Part shown: in pieces, positions 17,412-24,050 of the stretch
How positions within the stretch are numbered: position 1 is the stretch's first letter
Layout of the letters: each line of letters starts with the position of its first letter
Assembly (NCBI GenBank): GCA_016784735.1
Contig: JADHUC010000103.1
Location: forward strand, 1 to 33,368
Source: Pirellulaceae bacterium
GTDB lineage: Bacteria > Planctomycetota > Planctomycetia > Pirellulales > Pirellulaceae
Length of the DNA: 33,368 nt
Direction of reading: 5' to 3'
Position numbers and translations under genes: made by a program
The notes under the pieces: generated by a model
Told to the model about the DNA's origin: nothing
The model's database searches: none
What the model saw: the letters and a program-made list of their open reading frames with translations, nothing else

Positions 17412-17811
17412 ATCGCTGAAACAGCAGCCCCGCGCGCTGGCCGGATCGTTTGCTTATGACGGCCTCGATCGCGCCATACACGAAAGGGCTCGATTGGGGA
17501 TCATGACGTCGCTTGTCACACACCCCGACGGGCTGCTCTTCGGAGACCTGAAAGAGATGTGTGCCCTGACCGACGGGAACCTCAACCGGCATCTCAAAGT
17601 CCTTCGGGAAGGCGGACTGGTCGACGTAACGCGACAGGGCCGAGGGAAGGGTTCGCAGACGATCTGCCGTGTAACGTCGAAAGGACGGACGCAATTCGTG
17701 GAATACCTGCGCGAGTTGGAGAACGTCATCCGAGACGCTGCCGAAGCGACTGCGGCAGTTTCCCACGAGACGTTGCCCCGCAGTGCAATCGGTGGAGTGT
17801 CGCCCGCATGA
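17398..17811 (+). CDS. HTH_34 winged-helix transcriptional regulator
   Basis: The protein has 137 residues. The ATG at 17398 has GGAG 7 nt upstream and lies inside the end of the previous gene. The HTH_34 pattern covers residues about 22-105: LDRAIHERARLGIMTSLVTH, GLLFGDLKEMCALTDGNLNRHL (recognition helix region), VLREGGLVDVTRQGRG for the wing, and RVTSKGRTQFVEYLRELENVI. No ligand-binding domain is present, so it is a small ArsR/PadR-like repressor type. It very probably binds the palindrome at 16738-16756 and controls its own operon. Co-transcription with two membrane proteins suggests it responds to envelope state or to one of those partners. Confidence 0.88.
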   Translation: MDTRESLKQQPRALAGSFAYDGLDRAIHERARLGIMTSLVTHPDGLLFGDLKEMCALTDGNLNRHLKVLREGGLVDVTRQGRGKGSQTICRVTSKGRTQFVEYLRELENVIRDAAEATAAVSHETLPRSAIGGVSPA

Positions 17812-17839
17812 AAGCAATGGAAGGACGTGGAGGGACATC

Positions 17840-19504
17840 ATGAGCGATGCGCCAGAGTACCCCGTGACCGCGGAAATCGTCAACCAGCCGAACGAAGGCC
17901 AAGCCGAATCGGCTGCCGAGTCCGCAATGATGGCAGCCACACGCGAACAACCACCGCTTCGACTGCGCGAGGTGTTCGCCGTCCTTCTAATGGTCGTGTT
18001 GTGCGACGTCACGATTTACCGAGGCGAAGGTTTTGCCGGTCTCGCATTGCTATTTGTCGTTGCGCCGGTTCTGCTGCTCGTTGGATCATTCCGGCCGCGT
18101 TTTGGCTTGAGCTTCTGGCTGATCGGATTCATGCTCGTGGCACTGGCGGCCAAGATGCTCTGGTGCGTATCTTGGTTGCCTGGTTTGCATGTCGCCGCCG
18201 GTTTCGTTCTGCTAGTTGCCTTCGCCATGAGTTTATCGGGACTGTGTCCCTACGTTCTCGAAGGAGTCGTCTACGCATCGCAGACGATCCTGGCAGGATA
18301 CGCCGGCATCGTCCACTATCTGCGTTCCACGAGCAAGAAATCGCCAGCGATAACGCGCGCAAGTTGGCTGAGTGTCACGCTGCCTGTGGTGGCCTTCTTG
18401 ATGTTCGGCGTGCTGTTCATCCTGGCCAATCCAGATCTGTTGGCGTCTTTCGGCAAACACATGGAGGAACTGCTAACGAGGCTACGGGACTGGATTATCA
18501 ACTTCTCGCCGAGCCCGTGGGAGTTTTTCTTCTGGATTGCCGTCTTCTGGATCTCCGTCGGTTTGTTGCGTCCGGTGATCGGCCGAGCGCTGTTCGAGGT
18601 GTCATCGCGAACTCGCCGAGTGGACGACGACGGAGTGAGTGAACCCGCCGAGGCGTTTGTGTATCCGGCATTCCGGAACACGCTGATTACGGTGATCGTG
18701 CTGTTCGCAGTCTATCTGGGTTTCGAATTGAAGACGCTTTGGTTTCGCGATTTCCCCGAGGATTTCCACTACTCCGGATACGCTCATCAAGGGGCCGCCT
18801 GGCTGACACTTGGTTTGGCACTGTCGACAGCGATTCTCTCCGTTGTGTTCCGGGGCCGTGTTCTTCAGGATCCCCGTTTGCCCAGACTTCGCGGGCTGGC
18901 TTGGATTTGGTCTCTGGAAAACATGATGCTGGCCATTGCCGTCTATCACCGGCTGTACATCTACATCGGTTTCAACGGCATGACGCGAATGCGGACGGTG
19001 GGCTTCTTCGGGATGTCGGCCGTGGTGGCCGGATTCATCCTGGTTCTCTGGAAGATCGCGCACAACCGCGACTTCCTCTGGCTCGTACGCCGTCACTTGT
19101 GGACGCTGGCAGTCACCATTTACCTGTTTGTGCTGACGCCCGTAGACACCATCGTGGTCAGCTACAACGTCCGCCGCATCTTGGCGGGCGACCCGGCGCC
19201 GTCGGTCGAAATCGACACGCATCCCATCAATGCCGAAGGGATCGTGCTGCTGGAGCCTCTATTGGAGTGCAACGACGAGATAATCCGCGAAGGCGTGCGC
19301 GCCACGTTGGCCGAATGGCACGAAGAAGCCGAGGCACTCGCGTTAGAGCGCCAACGCAAAGGGTGGACCTCCTTCCAAGCGGCCGACAAACTCGCCCTGG
19401 AAGAGCTCCGTGCCGCAAGCCACAAGTGGAGCGAATACAAGGATCGCGACGAGCGGAGCGCAGTCCTGGAAGCCTTCCACAAATACGCCCACCAGTGGTA
19501 TTGA
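17840..19504 (+). CDS. DUF4173/DUF4153-type polytopic membrane protein
   Basis: The protein has 554 residues. The ATG at 17840 has GGAGGG 6 nt upstream; the longer frame from 17783 is rejected. After a polar N-terminus of about 45 residues there are some ten membrane segments. The DUF4173 core lies about residues 320-440: HQGAAWLTLGLALSTAILS, LAWIWSLENMMLAIAVYHRL, YIGFNGMTRMRTVGFFG and VVAGFILVLWKIA. The last 110 residues are soluble and helical (EGIVLLEPLLECNDEIIREG, KWSEYKDRDERSAVLEAF). The molecular function of DUF4173 is unknown; it is often encoded near small HTH regulators. It is the third gene of the operon, 28 nt after the regulator. Confidence 0.85.
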   Translation: MSDAPEYPVTAEIVNQPNEGQAESAAESAMMAATREQPPLRLREVFAVLLMVVLCDVTIYRGEGFAGLALLFVVAPVLLLVGSFRPRFGLSFWLIGFMLVALAAKMLWCVSWLPGLHVAAGFVLLVAFAMSLSGLCPYVLEGVVYASQTILAGYAGIVHYLRSTSKKSPAITRASWLSVTLPVVAFLMFGVLFILANPDLLASFGKHMEELLTRLRDWIINFSPSPWEFFFWIAVFWISVGLLRPVIGRALFEVSSRTRRVDDDGVSEPAEAFVYPAFRNTLITVIVLFAVYLGFELKTLWFRDFPEDFHYSGYAHQGAAWLTLGLALSTAILSVVFRGRVLQDPRLPRLRGLAWIWSLENMMLAIAVYHRLYIYIGFNGMTRMRTVGFFGMSAVVAGFILVLWKIAHNRDFLWLVRRHLWTLAVTIYLFVLTPVDTIVVSYNVRRILAGDPAPSVEIDTHPINAEGIVLLEPLLECNDEIIREGVRATLAEWHEEAEALALERQRKGWTSFQAADKLALEELRAASHKWSEYKDRDERSAVLEAFHKYAHQWY

Positions 19505-19547
19505 TGCCTCACCCGGGGCAGGCTCAGTACCTGCGCAGAATGGGGAC

Positions 19548-19627
19548 AGGTCTTGACTGTAACTTAAGGACCGGATGCAAGCGGCCACCCATCCTGTCGG
19601 CCAAACCCTAGGTACAAGTCAAGACCT
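19548..19627. repeat. 80-bp element with 13/14-nt inverted ends
   Basis: The left end at 19548-19560 (AGGTCTTGACTGT) and the right end at 19614-19627 (ACAAGTCAAGACCT) are reverse complements except for one extra base. It lies between the convergent DUF4173 and antitoxin genes, with its right arm touching the antitoxin stop codon. It may be a small mobile-element remnant or a shared terminator. Confidence 0.55.
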
Positions 19628-19992
19628 CACCCTCCGTCGGCTCCTTTTCTCTGCTTCTTCGTCTTCGTCCCGGTCTGCCGAAGTTCGACGACGAGTTCAC
19701 AATCGAGGGCCGTGGCGTACCGCTGGAGTGTATCAAGCTTGACATTGTCTCCGTTCTGCTCGAGTCGGCAGAGGTTGGATCGTGCCATTCCGGTTCGTTT
19801 GGCCACGTCCGCCAGACTGAAGCCCTTCAATTCTCGTTGGCTGCGCAACTTGGCCAGGATGGCTCGGCTGGCACTTATCTCTTTGCGCCGGGAAGCGAAC
19901 TCCTCGTCCGTCTTTGCTCGAATCTGATTATGACGACGCTTTTCGGCTGACGTGGACCGACGGATGATCCGCTTGAGTTTCTTCTTGGCCAC
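19627..19992 (-). CDS. XRE-family helix-turn-helix antitoxin
   Basis: The protein has 121 residues with a very basic N-terminus (MAKKKLKRIIRRS) and a helical linker. An XRE DNA-binding domain covers residues about 53-103 (FSLADVAKRTGMARSNLCRLEQNG, in two parts, then VKLDTLQRYATALDCELVVEL). This C-terminal layout is typical of HigA-like antitoxins, which neutralise the partner toxin and repress their own promoter. The gene starts 3 nt after the toxin stop, in toxin-first order as in higBA-type pairs. The inverted repeat GTTATC/GATAAC at 20261-20278 is its likely operator. Confidence 0.82.
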   Translation of the reverse strand: MAKKKLKRIIRRSTSAEKRRHNQIRAKTDEEFASRRKEISASRAILAKLRSQRELKGFSLADVAKRTGMARSNLCRLEQNGDNVKLDTLQRYATALDCELVVELRQTGTKTKKQRKGADGG

Positions 19993-19995
19993 CTG

Positions 19996-20244
19996 TCAAT
20001 CCTCCAAAATGTATGCGGTGACTGGGTAAACCGTTATGTCATCAATTTCCTCGTAGATCACGCAAATGTAGTCGCCGCTTTCGGTGTATCCAAACAAGAT
20101 GGGGCGTCCCGACGACCGACTCTTTCCACGTTTTTCGGGATTCATCACCACATGTTCGACATCTCCAATGGACACCCCGTTATCCGCTATGTGATCGACG
20201 TTGCCGCCTTCTTCATGGTTCCAAACGATGTCTTTCCACGGCAT
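19996..20244 (-). CDS. putative toxin of a type II toxin-antitoxin pair (BrnT/RelE-like)
   Basis: The protein has 82 residues from the ATG at 20244 (MPWKDIVWNHEEGGN), with GGAGAAG 5 nt upstream; the frame from 20313 would start inside the promoter. The sequence VDHIADNGVSIGDVEHVV, then SRSSGRPILFGYT, then YICVIYEEIDDITVYPVTAY fits small single-domain toxins of the BrnT/RelE-like fold, which usually act as mRNA interferases. I cannot name the subfamily firmly. Its size, the 3-nt gap to an XRE antitoxin and the operator-bearing promoter support the toxin call. Confidence 0.75.
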   Translation of the reverse strand: MPWKDIVWNHEEGGNVDHIADNGVSIGDVEHVVMNPEKRGKSRSSGRPILFGYTESGDYICVIYEEIDDITVYPVTAYILED

Positions 20245-20260
20245 ACAGTCTTCTCCGTTC

Positions 20261-20278
20261 GTTATCTCCCATGATAAC
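20261..20278. promoter_or_regulatory. inverted-repeat operator of the toxin-antitoxin operon
   Basis: Perfect 6-bp arms GTTATC and GATAAC flank a 6-nt spacer, overlapping the -10 box of the toxin-antitoxin promoter. This fits autorepression by the XRE antitoxin. Confidence 0.6.
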
Positions 20279-20298
20279 ACTTGACCGAGGCCCGTCAA
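20271..20298 (-). promoter_or_regulatory. promoter of the toxin-antitoxin operon
   Basis: On the minus strand, TTGACG (20298-20293) and TATCAT (20276-20271), each 5/6 to consensus, are separated by 16 nt. The toxin ATG lies 26 nt beyond the -10 box. Confidence 0.6.
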
Positions 20299-20395
20299 GC
20301 GAGAATGACACAACGTCGATCAATGACTGCTCGGCGGGAGCCTCGCCTCCCGACACCCCGTTTGAATTCTCAAGGGGCATTGGCAACGAATGGCA

Positions 20396-20566
20396 TCAGT
20401 ACCCGAGCGTATCGCGCACGTACTTGCGGCTGATCTTCAGGCTTTCTCGCAGAGGCCTGGCCAGTTTCATGTCACGACGGTGGGCCAGTTCAATGACGGC
20501 GTGGCCGGCGAACTTGATCTGCTTTAGCGCGCGGCCGACCGCCCGGTAGTTCATGTCGCCTTCGCC
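20396..20566 (-). pseudogene. 3' fragment of a duplicated sugar isomerase gene
   Basis: The 57 codons, including the stop, match the last 57 codons of the intact isomerase gene at 21936-22859. Counting by eye there are about 17 base differences in roughly 170 positions but only three amino-acid differences (N to K, T to A, P to R). The match begins at GEGDMNYRAVGRALKQI and stops abruptly at 20566. Beyond that point the sequence becomes a short AAGGTAAA-type repeat (20567-20593). The 5' four fifths of the gene are missing, so this is a relic and not a functional gene, although a 68-residue frame from 20602 stays open across the junction. Confidence 0.85.
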
Positions 20567-20822
20567 GAAAGGTAAAGAAGGTAAAAGGTAAAGGACAGGC
20601 ATTTTTCTTCATTCGACCCGCGGGGCTGCCGCGAACCGATACCGCACCTCGCTTCTGTCCCTCCCAGGTCTCTGCGCTTGCATCACCTTGGAAGTGAATC
20701 CGGCAACGCAGCGTGGCGGGGAAAAGAAGAACCCAAAGCCGCAGGCACGGCGGACAGGGATGGACGCCGTTTTGGTTCGGCTGAAGGGAACGGCGGATGC
20801 CGAATGGACAGGTAGGCGACCT
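20567..20822. other. breakpoint region without recognisable gene
   Basis: It starts with imperfect AAGGTAAA/GGTAAAAG repeats at the isomerase breakpoint (about 20567-20593). The rest, to the Rpn stop codon, is GC-rich sequence with only short frames and no motif I recognise. Confidence 0.5.
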
Positions 20823-21797
20823 TCAGAGCTGCAGGTCGGCCAACGACTCGACCTTCAATGCCTGTTGATGAAGGCTGCGCAGGGTTTGAACATCCGTGCA
20901 CTGCTCGATCTTCTCAACAAGCCACTGCGGCACATCGTCAAAACGGACGCGCAATGTCTCAACGAGCGTCTCCCTCACACCCTGAACCACTCCTTTCTCG
21001 ATTCCTTTTTCGATTCCTTCCTCGATTCCTTTCTCGATTCCTTCCTGACGGGCAATTCGTTCAACACTGGTAACGTACGGCATCTTCAGTTCCTCCTCAA
21101 TCAACTCCAATTCGCTTCGGAAGCGAATGGACAAATCGTCCGGCAATGTCAGAATGTAATCCATGAAGCGGAATAGCTTCAGTATGTCATCCCGCCTGTA
21201 CCCCCTCCGGTACAACTCCCGGAGTAAGGCCAACTTGGAATCATAACGATGCTCCATGTTGCTGCCCGCCTGGATCTTCCTCAACTGCACCAACGAGGCA
21301 ACGGCAAAGGGACTGGGATCCGATTTAAGCTGCTGCTCGGTCTTGTGGTCCAGAAGTTTCACCATCGGGAAGGTGAACTCCATCCGGCACCCCAGTTCCT
21401 CCAGACAGAACTGGTCCGGTCGGAAGTTCTGATCCCCGTCGACCAGTAACGCCAGGCTCACTACCGATCGCTTGTACCGATCTCGAATACGATAGTAGTA
21501 CAGGAACATACGCTCGGGAAACGCCGTTTCCGGCTGGGCCTGTACCTCGACGTGAATCAAGATCCACGCCGTGCCGCCACCTCTCCGATGAACTTCAATC
21601 AGCTTGTCCGCTTCTGCCTTCCCCAGTTCGGCATCGGGCATTACCTGTCGAAGTTCCGTGTCCAAGAATCGACATCCTTTGGTCCAATCGATCCGGGCAT
21701 GCACCGCGGGGTAGAAAAAGCGAAAGAACTCCTCGGTGAAATCCTCAATAATCTGCTTCCACCCACCGTCCATATCGGAGGCGACAGTTTTGCTCAC
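20823..21797 (-). CDS. Rpn-family PD-(D/E)XK nuclease / putative transposase
   Basis: The protein has 324 residues from a GTG at 21797 with GGAG 7 nt upstream. The N-terminal nuclease domain shows FFRFFYPAVHARIDW, Asp64 (EADKLIEV), then WILIHVEVQAQPE with Glu84-x-Gln86, matching the D...ExQ core of Rpn nucleases, and FPERMFLYYYRIRDRY. The middle part (MEHRYDSKLALLRELYRRGY) and the Gly/Glu repeat EGIEKGIEEGIEKGIEKG before the C-terminus are also typical. Rpn proteins promote RecA-independent recombination and have been linked to defence and horizontal transfer. It sits between a relic and an intact copy of the same isomerase gene, next to a toxin-antitoxin pair. Confidence 0.88.
   Translation of the reverse strand: MSKTVASDMDGGWKQIIEDFTEEFFRFFYPAVHARIDWTKGCRFLDTELRQVMPDAELGKAEADKLIEVHRRGGGTAWILIHVEVQAQPETAFPERMFLYYYRIRDRYKRSVVSLALLVDGDQNFRPDQFCLEELGCRMEFTFPMVKLLDHKTEQQLKSDPSPFAVASLVQLRKIQAGSNMEHRYDSKLALLRELYRRGYRRDDILKLFRFMDYILTLPDDLSIRFRSELELIEEELKMPYVTSVERIARQEGIEKGIEEGIEKGIEKGVVQGVRETLVETLRVRFDDVPQWLVEKIEQCTDVQTLRSLHQQALKVESLADLQL
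20991..21050 (-). repeat. 12-bp tandem repeat inside the Rpn gene
   Basis: Four full and one partial 12-bp units (TCCTTTCTCGAT with one or two changes each) lie in register with the codons and encode the four-residue repeat EKGI/EEGI. Unit gain or loss would keep the frame, so length variation between strains is expected. Confidence 0.8.
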
Positions 21798-21935
21798 GGG
21801 CTACTCCATTGGTACTGGGCTACACGATGCCAGCGTCAGTATGGGCCGCACTTTCCATTTTAGTGCAACACCTGATGGTAGTCCAATGGGTTAACAACTC
21901 ACGCGCAGGCTCTTGAAACCCTTCGGCTGGCAGCA

Positions 21936-22859
21936 TCAATACCCAAGTGTATCGCGCACGTATTTGCGGCTGATCTTCAAGCTCTCTCGCAGAGGCCTGG
22001 CCAACTTCATGTCACGAGGGTGGGCCAATTCGATGACGGCGTGGCCAGTGAAGTTGATCTGTTTTAGCGCGCGGCCGACCGCCCGGTAATTCATGTCGCC
22101 TTCACCCATGGCTTCGACCCATGTCTTGTCGGTCTTCTGATCGCGCAAATGCAGAAAGACAATCCGCTCGCCGAACTCGAGCAAGAACTTGACCGGGTCG
22201 ACGTCGGCTTGGACAAGCCAATCGAGGTCCGGGCCAACCTTGACGTCGGGGATGCGATCCAAAGTTCCCTTTAGATCGTGCAAATCGTCTTGCACTTCGT
22301 AAGTGTGGTTGTGCAGATTGAGCACTACGCCGTTGTCCTTGCATATGGCGATGATCTTCCGCAACAATTCCGCTTGCGCGTCCAAGTCGTCCGCCGTTTT
22401 CTTGCGGCGTGCCGATCCGACCGACGTGCCGAGGGTCTTTCCGCCGAGTTTGGCGAGCCGGGTTATGGCGAGTTCAGCGTCTTCCAGCACCTCGTTGTGG
22501 CGGTCGCGATCCCACATGGCTCCGCCGAACGAAGTCCCGATCACGGGCAGTCTGTGCTTTTCCGACAAAGCCGCGATGCGCTGGACAGCGTCATCCGGAC
22601 GCAGGGCCGTGTGCATCAGTTCGATGCCCTCCATGCCCGCATAGCTCATGTCGGCAAAGATGCGCTCCAGGATAGGCGTGATGTCGTATTTCGGCTGAGT
22701 CGCCGCGTAGACCCAGGGGTGCGCACCGACCACGACCTTCTTGTCGGTCGACGCCAAACCGGCTGAGCCGCTCAGACTTGCCGTGCCGGCCGCCAGTACG
22801 GCCTGCATGGACTTCTTCACAAAACAACGTCGTGTCACATAGTCCTTCGATGGCGTCAT
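21936..22859 (-). CDS. Tat-exported sugar phosphate isomerase/epimerase (xylose-isomerase-like TIM barrel)
   Basis: The protein has 307 residues with AGGGAAG about 7 nt before the ATG. A twin-arginine leader (VTRRCFVKKSMQAVLAAG) indicates export after folding. The barrel follows the AP-endonuclease-2 pattern, with metal-binding acidic and His residues in GIELMH, NLHNHTYE, VGPDLDW, VFLHLRDQK and AVIELAH. Related enzymes isomerise or epimerise ketoses and keto-sugars, and planctomycetes often export such proteins. The substrate is unknown. It follows the metallopeptidase gene by 14 nt and is probably co-transcribed with it. A 3' relic of a close paralogue lies about 1.4 kb downstream. Confidence 0.88.
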   Translation of the reverse strand: MTPSKDYVTRRCFVKKSMQAVLAAGTASLSGSAGLASTDKKVVVGAHPWVYAATQPKYDITPILERIFADMSYAGMEGIELMHTALRPDDAVQRIAALSEKHRLPVIGTSFGGAMWDRDRHNEVLEDAELAITRLAKLGGKTLGTSVGSARRKKTADDLDAQAELLRKIIAICKDNGVVLNLHNHTYEVQDDLHDLKGTLDRIPDVKVGPDLDWLVQADVDPVKFLLEFGERIVFLHLRDQKTDKTWVEAMGEGDMNYRAVGRALKQINFTGHAVIELAHPRDMKLARPLRESLKISRKYVRDTLGY

Positions 22860-22873
22860 AGTTGTCTTCCCTT

Positions 22874-23827
22874 TCAGGTGGTTTTCGCTTCGTCAGACTT
22901 CGCGGCTTGTTTCGGTTTCGAACGTTTCCCGCGACTACGTGCGCGGCGCATGATCTCTTCTCTGGCGTTGTCCAGTCGCGCCGGCCAGCGAAACTGCGGC
23001 GCTTTCGCGGGATCGTATCCGGTCAAATGGGCTTGCAACCGTGTCGCCGGCTTGGTGTAGACCAGTTCGGTGTCACCGAAGACTTCCTTGCACAGTTTTG
23101 CCAAACCCGGGTCATACTCCTTCAATTCCTTGCGAGTATCCACGTGATTGTGGTCGTGATCCGGCGGACGGTTATTGTCGAACCATGACTGCACGCCTTC
23201 GGCCCAATATTCGTGGTGGTTCACGGACGCATACTTGGTCTGCCACAGGTCTTTGGCCATAGCCGCGTCATAGGCGTGCTTCAGGCGGTCGTCAAAGGTC
23301 GAGTCGATGTTCACCAAGCCTCGCAGGTGGATGTTGTGAGCAAACTCGTGGATCAAGATACACTCCGCCTTATAAGGATCGCCCGGATAGCCAAGCAGAT
23401 TCTCTTCGCCGCACGAACACACCGGATCGCGGCGCGAACCGCCGAGCCCTCGCGCACGGGCGTCCCAGTAGTCCTTCGGCCGCATGTGAGAATGGTCGGG
23501 CATATCCGTGGTGAATTCGTTGTAGGCCATCACGACCAGCCGCGATCCGCTCCGGATCATCGCGTCGCGCACATCCGGCCGTTTGGCCAGCATCATATTG
23601 ACCAGATAGGCCGCTTCCTTCAACGCGTAATCGTTGACCTTCTCCGATGCGACGATGGGATACCCGTTTGCGCTGGCGTACTTCTCATAGAACGGATCGA
23701 GCTGCAATTCGGCCGGAGGTGCCGCGACCCTCAACTCCTCCGATCGACTTGGCAAGGTGGCGGCATGCTCGAATAGAAAGGCCAACGCAGCAACGGTCGG
23801 CCAGCCAATCGAATTGAAGTTCATCAT
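22874..23827 (-). CDS. secreted zinc metallopeptidase-like protein (HEFAH motif)
   Basis: About 317 residues from the ATG at 23827 (ATG 23824 is equivalent), with AAAGGA 11 nt upstream. The N-terminus is weakly hydrophobic (GWPTVAALAFLFEHAATL) and probably acts as a leader. The zincin signature HEFAHNIH is at residues 160-167. A second conserved stretch, NHHEYWAEGVQSWFD (203-217), offers Glu206 and Glu210 as a third zinc ligand, gluzincin-style. An unusual VCSCGEEN (136-143) lies before the active site. The C-terminus is very basic (RRARSRGKRSKPKQAAK). I do not recognise a named family. It precedes the exported isomerase in a two-gene unit, so a role in envelope or glycan turnover is possible. 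Confidence 0.72.
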   Translation of the reverse strand: MMNFNSIGWPTVAALAFLFEHAATLPSRSEELRVAAPPAELQLDPFYEKYASANGYPIVASEKVNDYALKEAAYLVNMMLAKRPDVRDAMIRSGSRLVVMAYNEFTTDMPDHSHMRPKDYWDARARGLGGSRRDPVCSCGEENLLGYPGDPYKAECILIHEFAHNIHLRGLVNIDSTFDDRLKHAYDAAMAKDLWQTKYASVNHHEYWAEGVQSWFDNNRPPDHDHNHVDTRKELKEYDPGLAKLCKEVFGDTELVYTKPATRLQAHLTGYDPAKAPQFRWPARLDNAREEIMRRARSRGKRSKPKQAAKSDEAKTT

Positions 23828-24050
23828 GGAGCGATTTCCTTTGGGGAATCTTTGACAATTGGGACAACCAGCATTGTAGCGAGTCTTCGAGGGCAATGCT
23901 CGATTCGCGTTGTCGTGACATCACCGATAGAATGTTGAGTGACGTTCGAGGCGAGCGGGACTATACTGCACGGCTAGTTTGGCCATAGTTGTGGCTAGAT
24001 TTGGTCGGCGTTGGCTGAAGACTGAGGAAATCGAGAATAGAGGATTATTC

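Noticed and set aside
20396..20602. 68-residue open frame as an independent small gene
   Set aside because: All but the first 11 codons match the C-terminus of the isomerase gene, and the first codons come from repeat sequence at the breakpoint. It is better read as a pseudogene fragment.
20991..21050. Tandem repeats as a CRISPR-like array
   Set aside because: The units are 12 bp without spacers and lie in frame within a coding region.
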